Below are positions 1 through 6,574 of a stretch of 11,435 bases of DNA, one piece after another; within the stretch, counting starts at the first letter, position 1; every line of letters begins with the position of its first letter. The stretch covers positions 1 to 11,435 of the forward strand of contig JACOVK010000023.1 of NCBI GenBank assembly GCA_016177305.1. The letters run 5' to 3'. The stretch is from Parcubacteria group bacterium (GTDB lineage Bacteria > Patescibacteriota > Patescibacteriia > UBA2169). The notes under the pieces were generated by a model. That model ran no database searches. It saw only the letters and a list, made by a program, of their open reading frames with translations, and was not told where the DNA came from. A program made the translations under genes and the position numbers.

Positions 1-34
1 AATGTATATGTTCTCTACTTTCTTGAACTTTAAC

Positions 35-54
35 ATTGGAGACCGACCTCCAAT
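35..54. repeat. short inverted repeat (7-bp stem)
   Basis: ATTGGAG (35-41) pairs perfectly with CTCCAAT (48-54) around a 6-nt loop. A long A-rich run follows on the plus strand (56-77) and no U-tract follows on either strand, so it is not a terminator. It could be a stem of a structured RNA extending left of the window or a protein-binding site. Nothing more can be said from sequence alone. Confidence 0.4.
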
Positions 55-55
55 T

Positions 56-93
56 CAAAAACAAAAATAAAAACAAACGGTGTCTGGACCGGG
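56..93 (-). terminator. possible second leftward intrinsic terminator
   Basis: Read on the minus strand, a small GC-rich hairpin (ACCG 88-91 with CGGT 78-81, 6-nt loop) is followed by a long T-rich run covering 77 down to 56. The stem is only 4 bp, so alone it would be weak. It sits directly downstream of the much stronger terminator at 94-147 in the same orientation and may act as a back-up. Confidence 0.35.
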
Positions 94-147
94 AAACAAA
101 AACAAAAAAAGTGCGGTTCGTTCATACACAGATGAACGCAACCACAT
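94..147 (-). terminator. strong leftward Rho-independent terminator
   Basis: On the minus strand a hairpin is followed at once by a T-tract. The apical stem is 7 bp (119-125 with 132-138, loop 126-131). Beyond a one-base bulge at 139, another 4 bp (115-118 with 140-143) and about 3 more pairs past a mismatch continue the stem. The tract on the minus strand (110 down to 94) is TTTTTTTGTTTTTGTTT. The plus strand has no T-run after the hairpin, so termination is one-directional. No protein gene ends here on the minus strand, and the nearest gene (357 onward) is on the plus strand, so the terminator most likely serves a non-coding RNA or an antisense transcript. Confidence 0.65.
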
Positions 148-285
148 AGAAGGTAGAGATTGGCACCAGAAGTCGGAATCGTGCCCTAGTAGGGCTGCTT
201 GATTACACAATGTTGAAGAGTGCATACCTAGTGTGCGCCATTCAGCTGCGTTAAGCAGTCATAAGGGGGCGCAGTTGACCTACTT
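94..285 (-). ncRNA. candidate minus-strand small structured RNA, family unknown
   Basis: This stretch has no credible ORF but several inverted repeats: GGCAC 162-166 with GTGCC 181-185; GCCC 183-186 with GGGC 192-195; and CAGCTGCG 243-250 with CGCAGTTG 270-277, an 8-bp stem with one G-U pair. It ends on the minus strand at the terminator at 94-147. A weak -10-like sequence, TATAGAAT, lies on the minus strand at 293 down to 286 and would start a transcript of roughly 180 nt near 280. The length fits 6S RNA, but I do not recognise the conserved 6S bubble. I also see no tmRNA ends (no CCA end, no T-arm, no plausible tag reading frame), RNase P motifs or SRP RNA. The 5' end is a guess. The alternative is a plus-strand RNA entering from the left. 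Confidence 0.35.
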
Positions 286-299
286 ATTCTATAAGTTGA

Positions 300-333
300 G
301 GCGCCGCTGCGCCCTTCTTTAATTTAGGGCGCC
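300..333. repeat. GC-rich inverted repeat just upstream of the DksA-like gene promoter
   Basis: GCGCCC (309-314) pairs with GGGCGC (327-332) around a 12-nt AT-rich loop. The self-complementary GGCGCC occurs at 300-305 and again at 328-333, giving an alternative pairing. It ends 6 bp before the extended -10 box at 339-347, so the loop occupies the -35 region. It might be an operator or the end of an RNA, but no U-tract follows on either side. Confidence 0.4.
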
Positions 334-338
334 CCGCG

Positions 339-352
339 TGCTATACTATACT
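339..352 (+). promoter_or_regulatory. extended -10 promoter of the DksA-lspA-comM operon
   Basis: TGcTATACT at 339-347 is an extended -10 element, and a second overlapping TATACT follows at 347-352. No good -35 is present (TTTAAT at 318-323 is the best at 18-bp spacing), which is usual when an extended -10 exists. Initiation about 7 nt downstream would fall at 354-356 or later, so the mRNA would have almost no 5' leader before the ATG at 357. No Shine-Dalgarno sequence could fit. Confidence 0.6.
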
Positions 353-356
353 TGTT

Positions 357-722
357 ATGAGCAACACACCATTCGGCAAGGCTTTCATTGAGGAGCAGCA
401 GCAGCTCCTCCTGGTGAAGAAAGAGCAGCTTGAGCAGGATCTGTCCAGCCGGGGAACCAAAAAAGGTTCAGATGCGGCGGATTACCGGACCACGTACCAG
501 GAGTACGGGGACGATGAGGAATCAAACGCCGCAGAGTACGCGCAGACCGAAATCAACCTCGGGGTCGTGGAAAAGCTGGAAGACGAGCTCAGGGGCGTCA
601 ACGCGGCGCTCCTCCGCATCCAGGACGGCACGTACGGGCTGGACCCCAAGACCGGAAAGGCCATCCGGGAAGAGCGGCTCAAGGCAAACCCGGCTGCCCG
701 CTCCGACATTGTGCCATCATGA
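357..722 (+). CDS. DksA/TraR-like protein lacking the zinc-finger cysteines
   Basis: This 121-residue protein has the layout of short DksA/TraR family members: an N-terminal helical segment (about 8-30), an acidic centre (about 50-61), a second helix (about 66-90) and a C-terminal region beginning GTYG (91-94). DksA proteins bind RNA polymerase in the secondary channel and alter initiation. In the family the C-terminal region is a C4 zinc finger (YGxCxxCG, then RLxAxPxAxxCxxC). Here the frame YG..(T)G and RLKANPAA is kept, but the four cysteine positions are D96, T99, D117 and P120, so no zinc can be bound in the usual way. Fold and role as an RNA polymerase-binding regulator are inferred. 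The start at 357 is the only sensible ATG and sits a few bases after the promoter. The gene overlaps lspA by ATGA. Confidence 0.75.
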   Translation: MSNTPFGKAFIEEQQQLLLVKKEQLEQDLSSRGTKKGSDAADYRTTYQEYGDDEESNAAEYAQTEINLGVVEKLEDELRGVNAALLRIQDGTYGLDPKTGKAIREERLKANPAARSDIVPS

Positions 723-1153
723 GCCCAAAGGCTGCCATCGGAGTTTCTCTTTTCGGTTTCGCGCTTGACCGCGGCCTAAAATACTTCGCGCTCAACACCC
801 CAATCTTGGCAGACCGGGGTTTTATGTTTGGCAACGCGTTCGGATTCAGGCTGCACCTGAACGATGCGTTCGCGTGGAGCCTGCCGGTTCCCAATAACGC
901 GGCACTCGGCCTCGCGGCTGCGGCCTTGCTGGTGCTCGTTTTTTTGCTGATCAAAAAATGTGCTCACCCAGAGTGGGCAGGCTTGGTACTCGTGTTTTTC
1001 GGCGCACTGTCAAACGCCGCTGACCGGATCCTGTACGGCGGGGTGGTTGACTACCTTGCCGTTCCTTTTGGAGGTGTCGTGAACATCGCGGACGCGCTCA
1101 TTGTCGCGGGCGTTGTTCTCTTGGTTCTGCCGCGCACGAAGTATGCTCACTAA
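719..1153 (+). CDS. lspA: lipoprotein signal peptidase (signal peptidase II)
   Basis: This 144-residue integral membrane aspartic protease of family A8 removes signal peptides from diacylglyceryl-modified prolipoproteins. Visible family blocks in order are: LDRGLKYFA (about 16-24), matching the lDxxxK motif; N48-xxx-AWS, matching the NxGxAF motif with A50 for Gly and W53 for Phe; SNAADR (98-103) with catalytic D102; and VVNIADALI (120-128) with catalytic D125. Hydrophobic segments lie at about 5-20, 61-78, 86-98 and 119-137, fitting four membrane spans. It is slightly shorter than typical LspA (about 160), mostly at the ends. The ATG overlaps the preceding stop as ATGA, implying translational coupling, and its own end overlaps comM by 11 nt. 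No protein in this window shows an obvious lipobox. Confidence 0.9.
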   Translation: MSPKAAIGVSLFGFALDRGLKYFALNTPILADRGFMFGNAFGFRLHLNDAFAWSLPVPNNAALGLAAAALLVLVFLLIKKCAHPEWAGLVLVFFGALSNAADRILYGGVVDYLAVPFGGVVNIADALIVAGVVLLVLPRTKYAH

Positions 1154-2657
1154 CATTGTTTCGTGCGCGGTCATTGGATTGGACGGGGAGACCATCACCA
1201 TTGAGGTGGATGTCTCGGCCGGGTACCCCACGTTCATCGTGGTCGGGTTGCCGGACGCCGCGGTTTCCGAATCGCGCCAGCGCATTCCCACGGCCATCCG
1301 CAATTCCGGTTTTAAGTATCCGTACTCCAAGCGCGTGGTGGTGAACCTTGCTCCGGCTGATCTGAAAAAAGAAGGCGCCTCGTACGACCTTCCCATTGCC
1401 GTTGGGATTTTGTTTTCCACGGAGCAGATCCGCGCCGATGTGTCACGTTCCATATTCGTTGGGGAGCTTGCGCTTGACGGTAGCGTGCGCCCGGCGCGCG
1501 GGGTGCTGCCCGTTTCGCTCTGGGCGCGGGACGCGGGGTACGATTTTTTGTACGTGCCTGCCGCAAACGCGGCAGAGGCGAGCGTGGTCGCCGGCATCAG
1601 GGTGATGCCGGTTGCAACGCTTTCGCAACTGGTAGCGCACCTCAATGGTCCGGGAGCCATATTCCCGGCCGAGAAGCTGCCGTTCGCGGGTGCGGCCAGA
1701 GCGCAGCACCACATTGACTTCTCCGACATCGCGGGCCAAGAGCACGCGAAGCGCGCGCTTGAAATCGCGGCAGCGGGTTCGCACAACGTTGCCATGTCCG
1801 GGCCGCCGGGATCCGGCAAGACCATGCTTTCGGGAGCCATGGTCACGATTCTTCCGGACTTGACGTTTGAGGAACAGCTTGAGGTCACCAAGATTTACAG
1901 CATTGCCGGCTGCCTTCCGCCGGATACGCCTTTGGTCCGCTCCCGGCCGTTCCGCTCCCCGCACCACACCGCAAGCGGCATTGCCCTGGTGGGAGGGGGC
2001 GCCTACCCGCGCCCCGGGGAAATCAGCCTGGCGCACCGCGGGGTCCTGTTTCTGGATGAGTTCGCGGAGTTCTCGCGGAGCGTTTTGGAAAACTTGCGCC
2101 AGCCCCTGGAAGACGGGCGCATTACCGTTTCCCGCGCCCAGGGGAGCGTTACGTTTCCGGCGCGGTTCATCCTGGTTGCCTCGTTCAACCCCTGCCCGTG
2201 CGGATTTTTGGGCGATGCGGAGCGCAACTGCGTGTGCACCCAGGGGCAGATCAACAAGTACCGAACCAGGATATCCGGCCCCATCGCGGACCGCATTGAT
2301 CTGCACGTTGAGGTTCCCCGGCTTCCGTTTGAGAAGCTGGAGGGAGGGGGCCGCGAAACGTCCGGCGAGATCCGGGAGCGGGTCAACCGCGCGCGCGCCG
2401 TACAGTACGGGCGCCTGAAGGAATGCGGCGCGCTCACCAACAGCGAGATGAACGCCCCGCTCGTCCGGAAACTCTGCGCCCTGGACGCGCCTTCGCGCTC
2501 CCTCATCCGCCAAGCCGTTGACATGCTGCACCTCTCGGCGCGCGGATTCCACCGCGTGCTCAAAGTCAGCCGCACCATCGCGGATTTGGCCGGGGAACCG
2601 TCAATTACCGTTTCCCACATCGCCGAGGCGCTGCAGTACCGGCCCAAAGACGACTAG
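1143..2657 (+). CDS. comM: ComM/YifB family Mg-chelatase-like AAA+ ATPase
   Basis: This 504-residue protein has the full three-part ComM/YifB structure. An N-terminal ChlI-type domain (about 1-170) includes the family-typical VGLPDAAVSESRQRI near residues 34-48. An AAA+ core follows, with Walker A GPPGSGKT at 220-227, Walker B LFLDEF at 302-307, SFNPCPCG at 347-354 and the arginine-containing GPIADRID near 379-386. A C-terminal helical Mg_chelatase_C domain completes it. Four cysteines (about 351, 353, 363, 365) form a probable zinc knot usual in this family. In naturally transformable bacteria ComM is a hexameric helicase that promotes branch migration during integration of taken-up DNA; use here is inferred. 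I take the ATG at 1143 (MLTNIVSCAVIGLDG), because it matches the usual family N-terminus; an in-frame alternative start at 1101 would add 14 unconserved residues and a longer overlap with lspA. Confidence 0.92.
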   Translation: MLTNIVSCAVIGLDGETITIEVDVSAGYPTFIVVGLPDAAVSESRQRIPTAIRNSGFKYPYSKRVVVNLAPADLKKEGASYDLPIAVGILFSTEQIRADVSRSIFVGELALDGSVRPARGVLPVSLWARDAGYDFLYVPAANAAEASVVAGIRVMPVATLSQLVAHLNGPGAIFPAEKLPFAGAARAQHHIDFSDIAGQEHAKRALEIAAAGSHNVAMSGPPGSGKTMLSGAMVTILPDLTFEEQLEVTKIYSIAGCLPPDTPLVRSRPFRSPHHTASGIALVGGGAYPRPGEISLAHRGVLFLDEFAEFSRSVLENLRQPLEDGRITVSRAQGSVTFPARFILVASFNPCPCGFLGDAERNCVCTQGQINKYRTRISGPIADRIDLHVEVPRLPFEKLEGGGRETSGEIRERVNRARAVQYGRLKECGALTNSEMNAPLVRKLCALDAPSRSLIRQAVDMLHLSARGFHRVLKVSRTIADLAGEPSITVSHIAEALQYRPKDD

Positions 2658-4051
2658 AGATAGTCTAATGGATTCACGCGGTTGCCGTTTACGCGCACCT
2701 CAAAGTGCACGTGCGGGCCCGTGGAGCGCCCGGTTGAGCCGATGGCCGCAATCACGTCTCCCTTCCCAACTCGGTCTCCGGCCGAAACCCCGTTTTTACT
2801 GTTGTGCCCGTAGAGCGTTTGGATGCCGTTGCCGTGGTCAATGATGACGTAGTACCCGTACCCGCCCGAGTTCCAGCCGGATGTGGTTACCACGCCGTCA
2901 TCAGCCGCGTAGATTGGCTGGCCGGTTTTGTTGCCGATGTCAATGCCCGTGTGCCGCCAGCCGCGGAAGTACTGGGTGATGCGCCGCGCCGTGGTGGGCC
3001 AGTTGAACGTTCCGGCCGCGGCCGGAGCCGGCTTGAAGATGCTCCCGAGATCCGCGAGCCCGGATGACGGGGTTGCCACGGGCCGCGCCGGAGCCGGCGG
3101 AAAGCCGTCCGGAACCGTGATTTTTTTGCCGATGACCAGCTCCGAAGCGTCTGCGAGCTTGTTCACCTCCAGGATGTCCTCGGCTTTGGCGCGGTAGCGG
3201 CTTGCGATGGCGTTGAGCGTGTCCCCGCGGCTGACGGTGTGGGTTACGCCGGTTACCGGCAGGATCACAAGCTCCTGGCCGGGTTTGATAAAGTCGCGCG
3301 GGCCGATTTTGTTTTCCCACAGGATGGTGTTCGTGCTCACGTTGAACCGCTCGGCGACTTCGGAAATCGTGTCCCCATCCTGCACGACGTAGGTGATGAT
3401 TGCGTCCCGGGGTTTGGGCGTTACGTCCGTTGCCGGCAGATCCGGCTTAAGGAGCGCGTCTCCGGTTCCGGAGAGGAGCGTATCCCCGTCCTCGTCCGCA
3501 GGCGTTCCCGTGGGCTCAATCTCGCTCTGGACTCCAATCTGCGAGAGCGCCCGTTCGTGCGCGCTCGCATTTTGCGCAGGCTCGCCTTCCGCGCCAGTGC
3601 TCTCCTCAATGTACAGCTCATAGTCGCTCTGCGCAATGAGGAGCTCGTACATGCCGGAGTTGCGGCCCACTTCCTCGGGCCGCAGTTCCCGCGCCTTGAG
3701 GTTTGAAGTCGCGACGAACATGGAGAGCAGCACCAGCCCGCCGTACAGCACCACGTTCCGGCTGAAGTTTTCTCCGAATTGCTCCTTCCCGTATCCGTGC
3801 AGCTTCCCAAGTTTCGCTTCAATTGATTTGAATCCCCGGTACAGGGGCAAGCCGAAGGCCCGGACCGCGATTTTCAGCACGCTCGTTACGACGAATTTGA
3901 CGCCCCACAGCACTGCGCCCAAAATTTTGAGCGCGAGAAGCAAGAGGCTGGAAAAGAGCGTCAGCAAGAGCACTGCGTTCTTTTTTGCCAAGAGCACGTT
4001 CCGCGAAGGCTGGTGCATGTGTTTGTAGGTATTGCCGTGCCGTATATCCAT
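2654..4051 (-). CDS. membrane-anchored LysM-LysM-M23 peptidoglycan endopeptidase
   Basis: The protein has 465 residues. A basic N-terminus is followed by a long hydrophobic stretch (about 25-57) and a second membrane segment (about 98-116). A low-complexity acidic linker (about 120-215) follows, then two LysM peptidoglycan-binding repeats (about 219-265 and 269-313, each with the GDT core) and a C-terminal M23 (LytM-type) zinc metallopeptidase domain. Its expected metal and catalytic residues are all present: H367 and D371 (HTGIDIG), H416 (YGH), and H447 and H449 (HVHFE). It should therefore be active, cleaving peptide cross-links in the wall during growth or division. Two membrane segments before LysM would place the catalytic domain outside the cell. 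ATG at 4051 is preferred over an internal one about 11 codons on because the promoter lies just upstream. The 3' end overlaps comM's stop. Confidence 0.9.
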   Translation of the reverse strand: MDIRHGNTYKHMHQPSRNVLLAKKNAVLLLTLFSSLLLLALKILGAVLWGVKFVVTSVLKIAVRAFGLPLYRGFKSIEAKLGKLHGYGKEQFGENFSRNVVLYGGLVLLSMFVATSNLKARELRPEEVGRNSGMYELLIAQSDYELYIEESTGAEGEPAQNASAHERALSQIGVQSEIEPTGTPADEDGDTLLSGTGDALLKPDLPATDVTPKPRDAIITYVVQDGDTISEVAERFNVSTNTILWENKIGPRDFIKPGQELVILPVTGVTHTVSRGDTLNAIASRYRAKAEDILEVNKLADASELVIGKKITVPDGFPPAPARPVATPSSGLADLGSIFKPAPAAAGTFNWPTTARRITQYFRGWRHTGIDIGNKTGQPIYAADDGVVTTSGWNSGGYGYYVIIDHGNGIQTLYGHNSKNGVSAGDRVGKGDVIAAIGSTGRSTGPHVHFEVRVNGNRVNPLDYL

Positions 4052-4059
4052 AAAGGATA

Positions 4060-4070
4060 CGTATAGTATA
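4060..4070 (-). promoter_or_regulatory. -10 promoter region of the M23 peptidase gene
   Basis: On the minus strand, TATACTATACG runs from 4070 down to 4060. It holds TATACT (4070-4065) and an overlapping TATACG, and shares the 10-base core TATACTATAC with the promoter at 342-351. No clear -35 is seen. Initiation about 7 nt after either box falls within a few bases of the ATG at 4051, and no Shine-Dalgarno sequence lies between, so the mRNA is probably near-leaderless. Confidence 0.55.
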
Positions 4071-4112
4071 CCCCATTATGGGCGAAAATGTTAGACAAAA
4101 TCAGGAAATGCA

Positions 4113-4152
4113 TTGATTTTTCGGGGTAAAACCTATATGCTATTGCTATACA
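4113..4152 (+). promoter_or_regulatory. probable leuS promoter region
   Basis: TTGATT (4113-4118) could be a -35, with TATGCT (4136-4141) at 17-bp spacing as a -10. An extended -10-like TGcTATTGC overlaps it (4138-4146), and TGcTATACA (4144-4152) abuts the start codon. Which box is used cannot be decided by eye, but all would put the start within a few bases of, or beyond, the ATG at 4154. No Shine-Dalgarno sequence precedes that ATG. The region lies back-to-back with the promoter of the M23 gene in a 102-bp gap. Confidence 0.45.
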
Positions 4153-4153
4153 C

Positions 4154-6574
4154 ATGGCAGAGTACAACCATAAAGCAATTGAGCCAAAGTGGCAGAAGCG
4201 CTGGGAAGAAGAGAGCGTTTTTGTTGCTCCTGATAAGCCGAAGGCGGGCAAAAAGAAGTACGTTTTGGACATGTTTCCGTACCCGTCCGGAGCCGGTTTG
4301 CACGTGGGCCATCCGGAAGGGTACACGGCCACGGATATCTACTCGCGGTACCTCCGCATGAACGGGCACGAGGTGCTGCACCCCATGGGCTGGGACGCGT
4401 TCGGCCTTCCCGCTGAAAACTACGCCATCAAATCCGGGGTGCATCCCAAGGAGAGCACGGAACAAAACATCAAAACCTTTACGCGCCAGATCAAGTCGCT
4501 TGGGTTTTCGTACGATTGGTCGCGGGAGGTGAATACGTCAAGTCCGGGTTACTACCGCTGGACGCAGTGGCTGTTTTTGCAGCTCTACCACGCCGGGCTT
4601 GCGTACAAAAAGGAAGCGCCCGTAAACTGGTGCCCTGATTGTCAAACGGTTTTAGCGAACGAGCAGGTCATAGACGGCAAGTGCGAGCGCTGCGGTCATA
4701 AAGTCATCCAGAAGAATCTTGAGCAGTGGTTTTTTAGAATCACTGGCAGCGACCCCAAAGGAAAGCACGGTTCATACCCGGAGCGCTTACTGTCAAATCT
4801 AGAAACGCTTGACTGGCCCGATCCCATCAAGCACATGCAGGCTAATTGGATCGGCAGGAGCGAGGGCGCAGAATTGGAGTTTGAGATCAAGGGTTCGTCA
4901 TCAAAAATCAAGGTATTTACCACGCGGCCGGACACTTTGTTCGGGGCAACGTACATGGTGCTTGCGCCCGAGCACGCGCTCATCCGCGAGCTGAAGGGTC
5001 AAATTGAAAATTGGGATGAGGTACAGCAGTACGTCAAAGCCGCTTCAAGCAAGAGCCAGTTGGAACGCACGGATTTGGCAAAAGAAAAAACAGGCGTTGA
5101 GCTGAAAGGCGTCAGAGCAGTCAATCCGGGAAACAATGAGGAGATTCCGGTGTGGATTGCGGACTATGTGTTGTCATCCTACGGCACCGGAGCAATCATG
5201 GCCGTCCCTGGCCACGATGAGCGGGATTTTGAGTTTGCGAAAAAATTTAAACTTCCCGTCATGCAGGTCGTTGATAGCGGAGAGGATCTGCCGTCAATTA
5301 GTTCTGGGAAGGTGGTCAATTCTGGAAAATTTGACGGTCAAGATTCAGAGGAGGCGAAATGGAAAATCACGGATGCAGTCAAAGGCAGGCGGACCATCCA
5401 ATACAAGCTGCGCGACTGGCTGATATCTCGTCAAAGGTACTGGGGCGCGCCGATTCCCATCATCTACTGTGAGACGTGCGGCGAACAGCCCGTGAAAGAA
5501 GAAGATTTGCCCGTCACTCTGCCGGATGATGTTGACTTCCTGCCAAAAGGGGAGTCGCCTTTATCACGGTCAAAGTCTTTTCATAACGTGAAATGTCCAA
5601 ACTGTGAGTCACCGGCGCGAAGAGAGTCAGACACCATGGACACATTCGTGGATTCTTCGTGGTACTTTCTGCGGTACACGGACCCAAAGAACCAAGAGGA
5701 GTTCGCGGACAAGAAAAAAATCAAAGCCTGGATGCCGGTTGATACGTACGTCGGCGGCGCAGAGCACGCGGTAATGCATCTTTTGTATAGCCGGTTTATC
5801 ACTATGGCTTTGCATGATTTGGGTCATCTTGGTTTTCCCGAGCCGTTCTTGAAGTTGAGGAATCAAGGCTTGATTCTCGGGCCTGATGGGCAAAAGATGA
5901 GTAAGTCACGCGGGAACGTCATCAACCCTGATGAAGTGATTGAAAATTTTGGAGCTGACTGCATGCGCATGTACGAAATGTTCATGGGGCCATTGGAGGA
6001 CGCCAAGCCTTGGGACACGAACGGCATTGTGGGGGTGGCTAGGTTTTTGGAGCGCGCGTGGAACGTGCATGCGTTCGTGGACACCGAATACCTGAACCAG
6101 GAACAGGAGCTCATTGTTGGCCGCGAGCTTGCCAGGACCGTAAAAAAAGCAGAAGACGACATTCAGTCATTCAACTTCAACACCGCGGTTTCAGCGTTCA
6201 TGATTTTCATTAATGCTGTATATAAAGTAGAGCGAATCAGCACGCATCACTGGGAAACGTTCCTCAAAGCGCTGAATCCGTTTGCTCCGCACATCACTAA
6301 TGAACTCTGGGAAATGCTCGGGCACAAGGAGGTGATTGAGAAAGAGAAGTGGCCCGAGGTTGATGTGCTGCTTTTGGCGCAGGATGAGGTGATGTATGCG
6401 GTGCAGGTGAACGGCAAACTGCGCGGGAATGCCATGGTTTCTACTTCTGCTTCCGAAGGAGATGTCACGAAGAAAGCCTTGGCGCTTGCGAACGTGGCAA
6501 AGCATGTGGAGGGCAGGGAGATTGCCAAGGCCGTGTTTGTGAAGGGAAAATTGATTAATTTTGTAGTGAAATGA
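4154..6574 (+). CDS. leuS: leucyl-tRNA synthetase
   Basis: This 806-residue class I aminoacyl-tRNA synthetase charges tRNA-Leu in the cytoplasm. In order: the HIGH signature is HVGH (50-53) after FPYPSGAGL; a first Cys cluster (C160, C163, C177, C180) is a zinc site; the CP1 editing domain has TTRPDTLFGAT (256-266) and the GTGAIMAVPGHDERD block (344-358) with its conserved Asp, so mischarge hydrolysis should be intact. DWLISRQRYWGAPIP (421-435) marks return to the catalytic domain, followed by a second Cys cluster (C439, C442, C481, C484), KMSKS (581-585), the anticodon-binding helices and a short C-terminal domain with VNGKLRG (752-758). It is somewhat shorter than the usual 860 or so. The stop overlaps tsaC as ATGA. 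The central and 3' parts look less GC-rich than neighbouring genes. Confidence 0.97.
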   Translation: MAEYNHKAIEPKWQKRWEEESVFVAPDKPKAGKKKYVLDMFPYPSGAGLHVGHPEGYTATDIYSRYLRMNGHEVLHPMGWDAFGLPAENYAIKSGVHPKESTEQNIKTFTRQIKSLGFSYDWSREVNTSSPGYYRWTQWLFLQLYHAGLAYKKEAPVNWCPDCQTVLANEQVIDGKCERCGHKVIQKNLEQWFFRITGSDPKGKHGSYPERLLSNLETLDWPDPIKHMQANWIGRSEGAELEFEIKGSSSKIKVFTTRPDTLFGATYMVLAPEHALIRELKGQIENWDEVQQYVKAASSKSQLERTDLAKEKTGVELKGVRAVNPGNNEEIPVWIADYVLSSYGTGAIMAVPGHDERDFEFAKKFKLPVMQVVDSGEDLPSISSGKVVNSGKFDGQDSEEAKWKITDAVKGRRTIQYKLRDWLISRQRYWGAPIPIIYCETCGEQPVKEEDLPVTLPDDVDFLPKGESPLSRSKSFHNVKCPNCESPARRESDTMDTFVDSSWYFLRYTDPKNQEEFADKKKIKAWMPVDTYVGGAEHAVMHLLYSRFITMALHDLGHLGFPEPFLKLRNQGLILGPDGQKMSKSRGNVINPDEVIENFGADCMRMYEMFMGPLEDAKPWDTNGIVGVARFLERAWNVHAFVDTEYLNQEQELIVGRELARTVKKAEDDIQSFNFNTAVSAFMIFINAVYKVERISTHHWETFLKALNPFAPHITNELWEMLGHKEVIEKEKWPEVDVLLLAQDEVMYAVQVNGKLRGNAMVSTSASEGDVTKKALALANVAKHVEGREIAKAVFVKGKLINFVVK

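Noticed and set aside
94..340. tmRNA, 6S, RNase P, SRP RNA or tRNA in the 5' region
   Set aside because: A stop-in-hairpin pattern near 246-260 on the minus strand slightly recalls tmRNA, but there is no acceptor end, T-arm or sensible tag. None of the conserved cores of the other RNAs could be recognised.
1101..1142. Upstream in-frame start for comM adding 14 residues
   Set aside because: The added residues match nothing in the family and extend the overlap with lspA, whereas the ATG at 1143 gives the usual ComM N-terminus.
1443..2552. Long minus-strand open frame (369 codons) opposite comM, with others at 1010-1891 and 2003-2647
   Set aside because: Low-complexity Arg/Gly/Ala/Ser-rich translations with no recognisable motifs, lying antisense to a clearly conserved ComM with all its motifs. 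Such shadows are expected in GC-rich DNA.
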